Shown piece by piece: positions 46,180-55,095 of a stretch of 64,000 nucleotides of DNA (within the stretch, counting starts at the first letter, position 1; each line of letters starts with the position of its first letter). The position numbers and the translations under genes were made by a program. This DNA comes from Variovorax paradoxus_P (lineage in GTDB: Bacteria > Pseudomonadota > Gammaproteobacteria > Burkholderiales > Burkholderiaceae_C). The stretch lies in the NCBI RefSeq assembly GCF_050627025.1, contig NZ_CP192473.1. One strand, written 5' to 3'. A model generated the notes under the pieces. The model made no database searches, was not told where the DNA came from, and saw nothing but the letters and a program-made list of their open reading frames with translations.

Positions 46180-46392
46180 TTATGGCGACAAGCTCGCTAT
46201 GTCGACGGAGCAGTGGATTGACGCGATAAGCCCTGGTCGCAGGGCGTCGCGCCAGGCAATCAGCTTGTCGCCGGGGATGACCGTCCAGCGCATCGATAGG
46301 CGAATCGGTCGGGGGAAGTCGGGCCAGGTCTTGACCCAGCTCCAAAGGGTGGCCATTCCGATGCCACGCAATTCGGCCGCTTGTTTCGGACG
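46180..46392 (-). pseudogene. AlpA-type phage regulator remnant
   Basis: The minus frame reads RPKQAAELRGIGMATLWSWV, KTWPDFPRPIRLSMRWTVIP and GDKLIAWRDAL. This is the winged-helix/MerR-like DNA-binding core of AlpA-family prophage regulators. A stop codon (TAG, 46393-46395) directly precedes RPKQ and there is no ATG or GTG ahead of the domain, so the gene has lost its start. An annotator could call a shorter protein from TTG 46371, but this would delete the first helix. Such regulators normally sit beside integrases, and one follows at 46999. Confidence 0.65.
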
Positions 46393-46395
46393 CTA

Positions 46396-46734
46396 AGACT
46401 GGACAGGTGATGCCGTTCGTCGCTCCATTTGAACCCGATGCATCGAGAAGATTGAGCTATGCCGCAGCCGACGAAGACTTCAGGCACACGAGCATGTATA
46501 TCCGGGCGCCGCCGACAGGATCATTCGCAGGCCCGAAAGCCTGCCGTGTTGCCGCTTGACGACCTCCAGGAATTCAAACACGCGAGTCTTCCTCGAGGAG
46601 GTCGATCTCGCCTGCATCAGTTGCGTCGAATTGCTGCATGCGGTGGGCTACCTCGACGCGACCTTTCATGGTTGCGTCGCGTCTCCGGTTGAGTTCTGCG
46701 CGCCCTCGGGCGTGAAAGAGTGCGAATCGGCGCC
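46396..46734. other. Intergenic, no supported gene
   Basis: Overlapping frames are open on both strands here, but I cannot support any of them as a gene. It lies between the AlpA remnant and the hairpin at 46735. Confidence 0.35.
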
Positions 46735-46761
46735 GCTGCAGGCCTGTTGCAGGCCTGCAGC
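46735..46761. repeat. Perfect 12-bp-arm hairpin
   Basis: GCTGCAGGCCTG and CAGGCCTGCAGC are exact inverted copies around the 3-base loop TTG. No T-tract follows, so it is not a typical terminator. It lies between the AlpA remnant and the tyrosine recombinase. Confidence 0.7.
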
Positions 46762-46870
46762 AGGGGCGGCACTTGGCGCGACTCGCAATACCCCCTTGGT
46801 CATCAGCCGTTGCGACGGCGAACGGGGCTTCTTTGAGAACATTGTCCGCGCAGTCAATCTGCGAAGCCAT

Positions 46871-46885
46871 AAATAGACTAACGGG
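46871..46885. repeat. 15-bp inverted repeat, left arm (AAATAGACTAACGGG)
   Basis: It is the exact inverse complement of 46982-46996. The two arms bracket 96 bp that end just before the recombinase start codon. Confidence 0.9.
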
Positions 46886-46981
46886 GAACGGTTTGCCGAC
46901 ACACCAGCGCCGCTCGCCTACTCGCGACCGCCCTGCCAATCAAATTCACTCCTCACATACCCCTTGCCGAACCAACGCTAT

Positions 46982-46996
46982 CCCGTTAGTCTATTT
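46982..46996. repeat. 15-bp inverted repeat, right arm (CCCGTTAGTCTATTT)
   Basis: It lies 2 bp upstream of the recombinase ATG at 46999, where a ribosome binding site would be expected. It could be a recombination core site, an operator for self-repression, or the boundary of an invertible segment. Confidence 0.9.
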
Positions 46997-46998
46997 TC

Positions 46999-48039
46999 AT
47001 GACTCTACCCCACACGTCACTTTCCCTGTTCGAGGACATCAAACCCGAGGCACATGCGCTGGTCTTCGAGCAAGCATTCGAAGCTTGGCTGGCATCGCAG
47101 CGCGGTGCCGGTTTGCTGCGCCAGGAACGTTCGATTGAGGTTTATCAGGACATGTGGAACGCCTTCTCTACCTGGTGCCTGGCACAGTCCCCGGTTGTGA
47201 GCCTGCCCTCCCTGCGGCCGGCGGACCTGCAGGCCTTCCAGGCGGCGCGATTCGGCAGGAAGGCGTCCGACCTGTCGCTGACGCCGCGCTATGCGCTGCG
47301 TCTCATGCGGCTGATCGAACGCGTGCAGCGCCATCACGCAGCGCAGGAAGAGTTCCCGGCCGGCAATGCCGCGGCCGTATGGCTCAGAGGCAATCCGCAG
47401 GTGCGGTTTGCAGACTCGCCGCATGCCGATCCGCTGCCCGAATACCTGCCGGTCATCGAGGCCAAGCAGCTCATCGCCTTTGTCTCCGCGGCCCGGCCTC
47501 GGCCCGGAAGTTCGCGGGCCGCAGGCGCCCCCATGACCTGGCAAGATGTGCGCAACCGGGCGTCGATCGGTTTGCAGCTCGGCGCCGGACTCACGCCTGG
47601 AGATGTGCGTGTCCTGACATTGGCATCCCCTGTTGCGCACGGCGGACGCATCCGCGATCGACCCTGGAAGATCCACGTCCCTGCGTATGGCGACAGCCCG
47701 GCGCGGGAGACCCCGGTGGCACCCTGGGCCGCCGAGCTGCTGCGGTACTGGCTGACTGTGCGAGCAGAGGCGGGCATCCCAGGGCCCTATCTTTTTCCCT
47801 CCACGCGCGGCGGCAAGCAATGGCAAAGGGCATCCCAGTACGCGTGCGCCACCCGCGTGCTCGAGGACGCCGGCGTCGATTCGCGCGAGGGCGGATCATT
47901 CCGCCTGCGGCATACGTTTGCACTCAGGCAGTTGCGCCGAGGCACGCCGCCCGATCAGGTGGCCCGATGGCTGGGTATCGAGCCCAAGAAGATGAAGCGC
48001 TATGAGCGAGTGTTCCCCGGCGGGCCGGAAGTCGTCTGA
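46999..48039 (+). CDS. Tyrosine recombinase/integrase with divergent active site
   Basis: The 346-aa protein has a SAM-like N-terminal core-binding domain (SIEVYQDMWNAFSTWCLAQS) and a C-terminal phage-integrase domain. The box II region reads SFRLRHTFALRQL and the C-terminus has VARWLGIEPKKMKRYERV with the probable nucleophile Tyr335. Box I is LGAGLTPGDVRVLTL, where Thr stands in place of the usual Arg. The box II His is Phe, and the LLGH-type His is Ile. It therefore departs from the canonical RKHRH set. The ATG at 46999 follows directly on an inverted repeat. It may be a specialised or decaying enzyme. Confidence 0.75.
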   Translation: MTLPHTSLSLFEDIKPEAHALVFEQAFEAWLASQRGAGLLRQERSIEVYQDMWNAFSTWCLAQSPVVSLPSLRPADLQAFQAARFGRKASDLSLTPRYALRLMRLIERVQRHHAAQEEFPAGNAAAVWLRGNPQVRFADSPHADPLPEYLPVIEAKQLIAFVSAARPRPGSSRAAGAPMTWQDVRNRASIGLQLGAGLTPGDVRVLTLASPVAHGGRIRDRPWKIHVPAYGDSPARETPVAPWAAELLRYWLTVRAEAGIPGPYLFPSTRGGKQWQRASQYACATRVLEDAGVDSREGGSFRLRHTFALRQLRRGTPPDQVARWLGIEPKKMKRYERVFPGGPEVV

Positions 48040-48181
48040 TGAGCGACCGCGGCTCCTCGACAGCACGCAACCATGCCCCCGGGCGCATCAGGACCAACCC
48101 GCCGACCGACGGCTCGGGACGAAACCGCCCTGCCATCTCGTTGGACCCGCCCACGAGCTCGCGTCCCGATCGCACCGTGGA

Positions 48182-51100
48182 TCACTGCGACACGACCGCA
48201 ATCCCTTTGAACTGCCCCGCCTTCGCATCCTTGCCGGGCCGCGGGTAACGCTGCGGCGAGAAGCGGTGCAGCAGCTCCGCCTCGCGCTCGGCGGCGCGCG
48301 CCACGCTGGCCAGCTTCACATGCCCGAAGCCGCGGATCGAAAGCGGCAGCGCCGCGATCTGCGCAGCGAGACGCTGGTTGTCGCAGGAGAGCTCCGCTGC
48401 CAAATCATCGAGCCGCTGCTCGAACTGGGCAATGAGTGCACGCTCCGTCCGGCGCTCCTGCGTGTGGCCGAACACGTCGAAGCCCGTGCCGCGCAGCCGC
48501 TTGCCGTGTGCCAGCCACTTCATCACGGGCAGCATCCACGCGCCCAGGCGGATCTTGGCGGGCGCCTGACCGTGGGCGGGGCGCGACAGCAGCGGCGGGG
48601 CCATGTGGAATTCGAGCGTGAGGTCGCCTTCGAACTGGTCCTTGAGCTTTCGCAAGAACACGCCGTCGGTGTAGAGGCGCGCCACCTCGTACTCGTCCTT
48701 GTAGCTCATGAGCTTGAGCAGGCTGCGCGCCGCGTTGCGCGTGAAGGGCAGGCGCGCGTCACCCGGCAACGCAGACTCGGCCACCTGCAGCGCTCGGACA
48801 CGCTTTTCGAAGCGCTGCGCCCATGCGGCATTCTGGTAGCCGGAGAGGTGGTGACGCGCATCGGCGAGCAGCGCATCCAGCGGCCGCTCGTCGGCTTGCT
48901 GCGCCTGCACTTGCGCGGGGTCGGCACGCAGGGAGTCCAGCGCCGCGGGATCGCCCGCCGCGAGCCGGCCCAGCGAGAACGCCGACCGGTTGGCCGCCAC
49001 GGCCACGCCGTTGAGCTCGATCGCATGCATCAGCGCCTCCAGGCTCAGCGGCACCAGGCCGCGCTGCCACGCATAGCCGGTCGCGACGATGTTCGCCGTC
49101 AGCGTGTCGCCGAGGAACTCCTCGGCCAGGCTCTGAGCATCGAAGGTCTCGACCTGTCCCTCGCCCGCGACGAAGCGCATCTTCTCGAGCAGCAGATCCA
49201 CATGCAGTTCGGCATCGGGGTTGCGCAGCGACTCGGCCACGGGAATCTCGTGGATGTTCGCGAGCACGCGCGTGCGCCCGTGCCGCACGGTCTGCAGCGC
49301 GTCGGCCGAGGCCCCCACCACCACGTCGCAGGCCAGGATGGCGTCGGCCTGCTGCGTGTCGATCCGCACCTGGTTCAGCCGCTCCGGTGTGTCGGCCAGC
49401 CGCACGAAACTCAGCACCGAGCCGCCCTTCTGCGCAAAGCCCATGAAGTCGAGCACGCTGGCCGATTTGCCTTCAAGGTGCGCGGCCATCGCGACGACGG
49501 CGCCGACCGTCACCACGCCGGTGCCGCCCACACCGGTCACCAGCAGGTCGTAGGGACCGGTCCAGGCGTGCGGCGCCGGATGAGGCAGCGCGGCCACGCG
49601 GTCCAGGAAGGCGCCGCGGCCCGATGCGAGCGCCCCGCTCTTGCGGCGCAGCTTGCCGCCGGTGACGCCCACGAAGCTCGGGCAGAAGCCCTGGGCGCAG
49701 GCGTAGTCCTTGTTGCAGCTGGTCTGGTCGATCTTGCGCTTGCGGCCCATCGGCGTCTCGTGCGGGAGCACCGCCACGCAGTTGCTCTGCACGGTGCAGT
49801 CGCCGCAGCCTTCGCACACGGCCTCGTTGATGAAGAGGCGCCGGGGCGGCTCGGCCAGCTCTCCCTTCTTGCGGCGGCGCCGCTTCTCGGCGGCGCAGGT
49901 CTGCTCGTAGATGAGCACGGTCACGCCGGGCAGTTCGCGCAGGCGTCGCTGCACCTCGTCGAGCGCGACGCGGTCGTGGAATTCGGTGCCGTGCGGAAAG
50001 CGATTCTTGATGGCATCGTACTTGCCGATGGCATCGCTCACGACCACCACCTTGGTGACGCCTTCCGATTCCACCTGCCGGGCGATCGCGTCCACGCTGA
50101 TGACCCCGTCGACCGGCTGGCCGCCGGTCATCGCGACCGCGTCGTTGAACAGGATCTTGTAGGTGAGCGTGGCCTTGGCCGCGACGGCTTGGCGGATCGC
50201 GAGGTAGCCCGAGTGGTAATAGGTGCCGTCGCCCAGGTTCTGGAACACATGCGGCGTCTTTGTGAACATCGCATGCGAGATCCAGTCGACGCCCTCGCCG
50301 CCCATCTGGATGAGGCCGGCCGTGCTGCGGTCCATCCAGTTGGCCATGAAGTGGCAGCCGATGCCGGCGCGCGCCGTCGATCCCTCGGGCACCTTGGTGC
50401 TGGTGTTGTGTGGGCAGCCGGCGCAGAAGTACGGCAGGCGCTTGACCGCATCGCTCGCGTTGCCCAGCAGCTCGGGCGGCGTGAAGTCGCGCACATGCTG
50501 CAGGTGGTCGCCCAGGTCGCGGTTGTCGGGAAAATGTGCCGCCAGCCAGTGCGCCACCAGCTCGATGAGGCGCGAGGGGCGCAGCTCGCCCAACGCCGAC
50601 ACCAGCGGCCGGCCTTCGCGGTCGTGCTTGCCGACAAGCACCGGGCGCGCGTCGGCGGGGGCGTTGTAAAAGATGTCGCGCAGCTGCGTCTCGACCACCG
50701 CGCCCTTCTCTTCCACCACGAGGATCTCGTCGAGCCCCTGCGCGAAAGCCTTCAGGCGCGTCTGCTCGACCGGAAAGCTCAGTCCCACCTTGTAGAGCCG
50801 CACCCCGGCGCGCGCGAGCTGCTCGGGCGGAAGCTCCAGCCGCCGCAAGACCTCCATCAGGTCATGGTGCGCCTTGCCGCAGGTGACGATGCCCACCCTG
50901 GCATGCGGGCTCACGATGACATGGCGGTCGATGCTGTTGCGCCGCGCGAACGCGGCCACGGCGACGAGCTTGTCCTCCAGCCGCGATTCGATGCGCAGCG
51001 ACGGCAGGTCGGGCCAGCGGTAGTGCAGGCCGTCCGCCGGCGCGCGGTGACCGGTGGCGGCGCGCACGGCATCGGCGTCTTCCCAGGCGGCCACGCGCGC

Positions 51101-51781
51101 GTTCACCGCATCGAGGTCCACGGTGCCGGCGCTCTCGACGACCTCCGACAGCGCCGCCATGCCGACCCACGCGCCCGAATAACGCGACAGCTCGTAGCCG
51201 TACAGGCCGAACTCCAGGTACTCGGCCACGCTCGCGGGCTGCATCACGGGCATGCGCCATGCCATGAAGGCGTGGTCGCTCTGGTGCGGCATCGACGACG
51301 ACACGCAGCCGTGGTCGTCGCCCGCCACCACGAGCACGCCGCCGTGCGGCGACGAGCCGTAGGCGTTGCCGTGCTTGAGCGCGTCGCCCGCGCGGTCCAC
51401 GCCCGGCCCTTTGCCGTACCACATGGCATACACACCGTCGACGGTACGCTCGGGATCGGACTCCACGCGCTGCGTGCCGAGCACCTGCGTGGCCGCGAGC
51501 TCCTCGTTCACCGCGGGCACGAAGTGGATGCCGGTCGCCTTGAAGCGGTCGGCCGCCTTCCAGATGGCCTGGTCGACCATGCCCAGCGGCGAACCGCGGT
51601 AGCCGCTGACGAAGCCCTGCGTATGCAGGCCGCGCGCCGCGTCGCGCTGCTTCTGCATCGCCAGGATGCGGACCAATGCCTGCGTGCCGGTGATGAAGAC
51701 CGCGCCGGCATCGGCCCAGAGGTTGTCGGAAAGCTGGTAGTCGGGCCGCTGCAGCGCGGTTGGCTTGTGAGGGGCGTTCAT
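48182..51781 (-). CDS. Indolepyruvate ferredoxin oxidoreductase, fused alpha-gamma type
   Basis: The 1199-aa enzyme oxidatively decarboxylates arylpyruvates (indolepyruvate, phenylpyruvate) to acyl-CoA with ferredoxin as acceptor, in aromatic amino-acid breakdown. The N-terminal domain holds the pyruvate-oxidoreductase-like fold (TQGFVSGYRGSPLGMVDQAI). The TPP domain has FCAGCPHNTST and GDGTYYHSGYLAIRQAV. A ferredoxin-like Cys cluster follows (CEGCGDCTVQSNC and SCNKDYACAQGFC), then the gamma domain (TGVGGTGVVTVGAVVAMAAH). Length and order match the fused aerobic form of proteobacteria. It is divergent from the Lrp gene across 92 bp, which suggests control by that regulator. Confidence 0.95.
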   Translation of the reverse strand: MNAPHKPTALQRPDYQLSDNLWADAGAVFITGTQALVRILAMQKQRDAARGLHTQGFVSGYRGSPLGMVDQAIWKAADRFKATGIHFVPAVNEELAATQVLGTQRVESDPERTVDGVYAMWYGKGPGVDRAGDALKHGNAYGSSPHGGVLVVAGDDHGCVSSSMPHQSDHAFMAWRMPVMQPASVAEYLEFGLYGYELSRYSGAWVGMAALSEVVESAGTVDLDAVNARVAAWEDADAVRAATGHRAPADGLHYRWPDLPSLRIESRLEDKLVAVAAFARRNSIDRHVIVSPHARVGIVTCGKAHHDLMEVLRRLELPPEQLARAGVRLYKVGLSFPVEQTRLKAFAQGLDEILVVEEKGAVVETQLRDIFYNAPADARPVLVGKHDREGRPLVSALGELRPSRLIELVAHWLAAHFPDNRDLGDHLQHVRDFTPPELLGNASDAVKRLPYFCAGCPHNTSTKVPEGSTARAGIGCHFMANWMDRSTAGLIQMGGEGVDWISHAMFTKTPHVFQNLGDGTYYHSGYLAIRQAVAAKATLTYKILFNDAVAMTGGQPVDGVISVDAIARQVESEGVTKVVVVSDAIGKYDAIKNRFPHGTEFHDRVALDEVQRRLRELPGVTVLIYEQTCAAEKRRRRKKGELAEPPRRLFINEAVCEGCGDCTVQSNCVAVLPHETPMGRKRKIDQTSCNKDYACAQGFCPSFVGVTGGKLRRKSGALASGRGAFLDRVAALPHPAPHAWTGPYDLLVTGVGGTGVVTVGAVVAMAAHLEGKSASVLDFMGFAQKGGSVLSFVRLADTPERLNQVRIDTQQADAILACDVVVGASADALQTVRHGRTRVLANIHEIPVAESLRNPDAELHVDLLLEKMRFVAGEGQVETFDAQSLAEEFLGDTLTANIVATGYAWQRGLVPLSLEALMHAIELNGVAVAANRSAFSLGRLAAGDPAALDSLRADPAQVQAQQADERPLDALLADARHHLSGYQNAAWAQRFEKRVRALQVAESALPGDARLPFTRNAARSLLKLMSYKDEYEVARLYTDGVFLRKLKDQFEGDLTLEFHMAPPLLSRPAHGQAPAKIRLGAWMLPVMKWLAHGKRLRGTGFDVFGHTQERRTERALIAQFEQRLDDLAAELSCDNQRLAAQIAALPLSIRGFGHVKLASVARAAEREAELLHRFSPQRYPRPGKDAKAGQFKGIAVVSQ

Positions 51782-51873
51782 GCCCGGAATTGTTCTGCCG
51801 CACCCCGAGTAAGTGTTTCTTCAATACACTGGCGCAGACCCTTGTTTGAAGAAGAATCCTCTCGGAAACTGCA
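51782..51873. promoter_or_regulatory. Divergent promoter region between the oxidoreductase and lrp-type genes
   Basis: This 92-bp gap should hold both divergent promoters and the regulator's binding site. I could not define the boxes with confidence. Confidence 0.5.
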
Positions 51874-52392
51874 ATGAACGTTGATTCTGTTTCTCTTGAC
51901 GACCATTGCCTCAAGATCCTTTCTGCATTGCAGCATGACGGGCGGCAAACCGTGCAGCAGATTTCCGAGGCCGTCGGGCTCTCGCCCACGCCATGCTGGA
52001 AGCGCATCAAGGACATGGAGGCGGCCGGCGTGATCCGCGGCTACACCACGCGGGTCGACCCCGAACTCGTGGGCCTGCACGTCTCGGCGGTGGCCGAGGT
52101 GAATCTGGATCGCCACAGCGAGGCGATGGTGCAGCGCTTCGAGGACGTGGTGGCCGCGTGCCCGCAGATCATCCGCTGCGTGTCCGCCACGGGGCCTGCG
52201 GACTACATCCTCCATGTGACGGTGCCCGACATGAAGCACTACGAGCGCTTCCTGCACGAGGTGCTCTTCAGCTTGCCAGGCGTCACGCACGTGCGCTCGA
52301 GCATCGTGCTGCGCGAGATCAAGTCGGAGGTCGCGCTGCCGCTCGGCCACTTGCTCGGCGCGAAGACGGGCGTGTCACCTCCGCGGCGCTAG
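51874..52392 (+). CDS. Lrp/AsnC-family transcriptional regulator
   Basis: The 172-aa protein has an N-terminal winged helix (LDDHCLKILSALQHDGRQTV, QISEAVGLSPTPCWKRIKDM) and a C-terminal RAM ligand-binding domain (AAGVIRGYTTRVDPELVGL, CVSATGPADYILHVTVPDMK, LPGVTHVRSSIVLREIKS). Lrp-type regulators of this kind bind amino acids and often control the adjacent divergent gene. Here that is the indolepyruvate oxidoreductase, so an aromatic amino acid is a likely effector. The start ATG 51874 is the first Met before the helix-turn-helix. Confidence 0.95.
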   Translation: MNVDSVSLDDHCLKILSALQHDGRQTVQQISEAVGLSPTPCWKRIKDMEAAGVIRGYTTRVDPELVGLHVSAVAEVNLDRHSEAMVQRFEDVVAACPQIIRCVSATGPADYILHVTVPDMKHYERFLHEVLFSLPGVTHVRSSIVLREIKSEVALPLGHLLGAKTGVSPPRR

Positions 52393-53065
52393 AGGGCGTC
52401 TTCGGCTCGGCGGACTGGGCGGGGCCGCCATGTACCAATGACGGTCGGCCGATCGCCACCGTGACTTGATTGGCACACATCCGCCTGCGCGCCGTGTCAT
52501 CGGGATATGGCCCGCGAGGAACATGCGCTTTGCACCATATGGATTCCGGCTTCCGGCGGCTTCGACTCATCTCAAGGAAATTCTCGTCTCACACGCCTCG
52601 GAATCTTTTCCATACCTGTTTCACTGAACTCTGATCTTGCCCAGCTCGACATTGGGTATCAGCTCATCCGCGACCCCTTCGTGTTTACCGACGAGCGGTC
52701 ATCCCCGTGAACAAGCATTCCGTTCCCTGCAACGGCATCACGCACTTCGCGTCGAGACAGCCGGTCTCCTCTCGATGCGGAGTTCAAGATCTGGATCTCC
52801 GGGAGGCCCACTCCGATTCAGAAGCAGTTCAACGCATCCCCTGTCCGGCCCGGTCGGAGCCGCCTGGCTGTACCTCCCGGCTCTCGCGCCCTAGTGCCAG
52901 GAACAGTTGCGGTGCAGCCGGTCTCCTCATCCGCATCCTGTCCCGGATCATGCAGATTCGAATTCAGATCGGAGAGCGCGATGTTCTTTCACAGCAGATC
53001 GACAGCGCCGGCGGGCAGCAGGAGGAGTGCCAGACCTTCCAGCAAACCCGGAGCAGACGTAGATT
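52393..53065. other. Intergenic, no supported gene
   Basis: Several frames are open on the plus strand (for example 52707-53207) but their composition is that of random GC-rich sequence and part of that frame lies over the relaxase gene. I see no repeat or terminator. It is probably the border of the mobilization module. Confidence 0.4.
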
Positions 53066-54190
53066 TCACGCCCGCTCACCGACGCTACGGATTTTTTGCG
53101 AGCCGACAGCGGAACGCTCCACCGCCAAGCTTGTGATTTGCTTCCTCCAGCGCGCGACCATGCGTTGCGCATCGGTCTGTGCGTCCGGCATTCGTGCAAT
53201 GAAATGATCCACCCGGGCGGCAAGATCCGCTTCGCCCTGAGTTCGAAGTGCTTCCGCTGTCGCGCGCCAACCTGCAACCACCTCCCGCCGCGTATTCCGC
53301 ATCTTCTCTTGGCCGTCATCCAAAGCGCCGCGCCCCGAGCTGAATACCCGGAGCACGCTCTCCAGCTTGGCGCGCATGAAGGTCGAGGCCTTCGGCGGCC
53401 GATGCCTGGGCTGGTCGCTGGGCGGCTGTTGCGCGAATGTCCGAAGCGCGCGGAGTCGATGATGGATCGCATCCCTGTACGGCTTGCGGGTCTGCCCTCG
53501 CACCTGTCGCGGCGTCGCGTTGGCCGCCACGCCCTGCTCCCGCATCAGCGCGGCGAACTGCTCGCGCCATTGCCGCAGCGCTTCCTTGCGGATGCAGAGA
53601 CGCTTGCGAGGCTCGAACTCGTGCTCGCACTTGACCACCAGGTGCACATGCGGGTGCGGCTGGTCGGTGTGCAGCACCATGGCGTAGCGATACTGCAGCG
53701 CGAAGTTCTCGCGCGCAAAGACACGCGCCGCCGCCATCACCTTCTCCGGCGGCGTGCCGGCGGGCATGGACAGGACGATGTGGTGAACCAGCTTCGAACG
53801 TGGGTCTTTCTGCCCCTGAGCGGGTTTTCGCTTGTACTGGCTTCTGCAAAGCTCCAGCTGCCAGTCGGCCGTGATCTCCTTGGGAGCGCCTCGACCCTGC
53901 TGCGTCAGCCCCTCGTCGGTTTCGATCGGCAGCTTGCCGTGCCGGCCGATGTAGCGCAGATGGGCCTCGACGCCCCCGATGTCCCGCCCACCACCGGAGA
54001 CCTTCACCATCACCTCGGGCGTACGCCCCACCGTGCGCTGGATCTGCGCGATCTGCTCCGCGCCGAGGCGGAGCCGGCCGCCCGGTCCTCGCCGACCATA
54101 GCTCACAATGTCCAGCGCCATGTCGCGCGGCGCGCCGGCCGGGCCAGGGCCGCTTCGGCCCAAGTGCACCATCGGTTCAGGCATCGGCAT
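53066..54190 (-). CDS. Relaxase / mobilization nuclease (MobA-VirD2 like)
   Basis: The 374-aa protein should nick and carry a single strand at oriT. Motifs of HUH relaxases are visible: GGVEAHLRYIGRHGKLPIET with Tyr candidates near the N-terminus, KLVHHIVLSMPAGTPPEKV, and the metal-binding HTDQPHPHVHLVVKCEHE. The C-terminal third is basic and helical (RGQTRKPYRDAIHHRLRALR). It overlaps the end of the MobC-like gene by 14 bp. ATG 54190 and ATG 54184 are possible starts. No type IV secretion genes are present, so this would be a mobilizable rather than self-transmissible element. Confidence 0.85.
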   Translation of the reverse strand: MPMPEPMVHLGRSGPGPAGAPRDMALDIVSYGRRGPGGRLRLGAEQIAQIQRTVGRTPEVMVKVSGGGRDIGGVEAHLRYIGRHGKLPIETDEGLTQQGRGAPKEITADWQLELCRSQYKRKPAQGQKDPRSKLVHHIVLSMPAGTPPEKVMAAARVFARENFALQYRYAMVLHTDQPHPHVHLVVKCEHEFEPRKRLCIRKEALRQWREQFAALMREQGVAANATPRQVRGQTRKPYRDAIHHRLRALRTFAQQPPSDQPRHRPPKASTFMRAKLESVLRVFSSGRGALDDGQEKMRNTRREVVAGWRATAEALRTQGEADLAARVDHFIARMPDAQTDAQRMVARWRKQITSLAVERSAVGSQKIRSVGERA

Positions 54191-54758
54191 TCCCGCTGCT
54201 GGTCTCCCAGCTGTTGAGGTTTCGGCGCACGATGGCCGCCGCGGCTTCGCGAGCCATCTCGACTTCCCGCCGGAGCAACGCGATCGCTTCGCTCAGATCC
54301 AATGCGAGCGGCTGTGGCTGTGTGTTCGGCACGCCGAACATTCGAAGCTGCCGTCCCAACGCGGCCAGTTGGGCGGCGGTCACTTTGATCTGATCCAGTT
54401 CGTTCGGCGGCAGCACGGCCGTGTCACGGACATGGTTGTGGACCAGCAGGACCAGGTAGCTGCCGGTCTTCATTCCACGGGAATGGGCTCGAAGCGCCGC
54501 CAGCGCGCGATCGCCTTTGCGAAGCCGCAGCGTGATGCGGTCCGTCACGCCCGCGCCGCTTTCCGATTCGCTGGGGGATCGCGGTCCGGCCGAGCCCGGC
54601 GAGCTCTCACCGTGGGTCTTGAGCACTTCGTCGACCATCTTCGCCAGCAGACTCGACGTACTGAGGTGATGGCGCGCGGCCAGCACGGTGAAACGCGCCT
54701 TCGTTTCGGGCGACACCCGGGTACCTATCACGCGGCTGGGCCGAGAGGTCTTCGTCAT
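54177..54758 (-). CDS. MobC-like relaxosome accessory protein
   Basis: The 193-aa protein opens with a ribbon-helix-helix-like region (SRVIGTRVSPETKARFTVLA, HLSTSSLLAKMVDEVLKTHG). It then has a second similar segment (DRITLRLRKGDRALAALRAH, RGMKTGSYLVLLVHNHVRD) and a helical tail (VTAAQLAALGRQLRMFG, LDLSEAIALLRREVEMAREA). Such proteins bind oriT and assist the relaxase. It is the first gene of the pair and its coding sequence contains TGTTCGGCACGCCGAACA (54323-54340), a near copy of the core of the upstream palindrome at 54994. Confidence 0.7.
   Translation of the reverse strand: MTKTSRPSRVIGTRVSPETKARFTVLAARHHLSTSSLLAKMVDEVLKTHGESSPGSAGPRSPSESESGAGVTDRITLRLRKGDRALAALRAHSRGMKTGSYLVLLVHNHVRDTAVLPPNELDQIKVTAAQLAALGRQLRMFGVPNTQPQPLALDLSEAIALLRREVEMAREAAAAIVRRNLNSWETSSGNADA
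54323..54340. repeat. Palindrome core inside the mobC-like gene
   Basis: The arms TGTTCGGC and GCCGAACA flank AC. The same 18-mer with AT in the centre occurs at 55000-55017. Confidence 0.75.
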
Positions 54759-54993
54759 TGCAACGCCGTTGGAGTAAACAATGTCGGACGCCAGTCTATC
54801 CTGCCCTCATAGCCGCACAAGGACTCTGCCCTCGAAGTTCCAATGTCGTCCTGCAACAGTCAGTTCCAGACCACCGTCGCTTAGTCACCCATCCCGCTCA
54901 CGCGGAGCGTCCCACACGATCGCTTCACAGATCTCCTCGCCGTCATTTCATCGAACAAGAAGATCTTCCCTGACGATAGTCGTTCGGAGGCTT

Positions 54994-55023
54994 CCTCGGT
55001 GTTCGGCATGCCGAACACCGAGG
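54994..55023. repeat. Perfect 30-bp palindrome upstream of the mob genes (candidate oriT/operator)
   Basis: The sequence runs CCTCGGTGTTCGGCA and its exact inverse complement, without a spacer. It lies 236 bp upstream of the MobC-like start, where oriT or a relaxosome operator is expected. No T-tract follows, arguing against a terminator. Confidence 0.7.
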
Positions 55024-55095
55024 CAACTAGGAAGAAAAATGGAATACGGCACATAGCGAATGCGCGAGCGATCGATCGGCTGGGTACGACAGGCG

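Noticed and set aside
46028..46396. Plus-strand frame of 122 codons
   Set aside because: The opposite strand carries a recognisable AlpA DNA-binding domain; the plus frame has no family features.
48002..51877. 1291-codon plus-strand frame
   Set aside because: It is antisense to the indolepyruvate ferredoxin oxidoreductase gene, whose motifs are clear.
52707..53207. Plus-strand frame of 166 codons
   Set aside because: Low-complexity, Ser/Arg/Cys-rich composition, no ribosome site, and its 3' part overlaps the relaxase gene.
54994..55023. Palindrome as a transcription terminator
   Set aside because: There is no T-tract on either side and no gene ends nearby; the position upstream of mob genes fits an operator or oriT element better.
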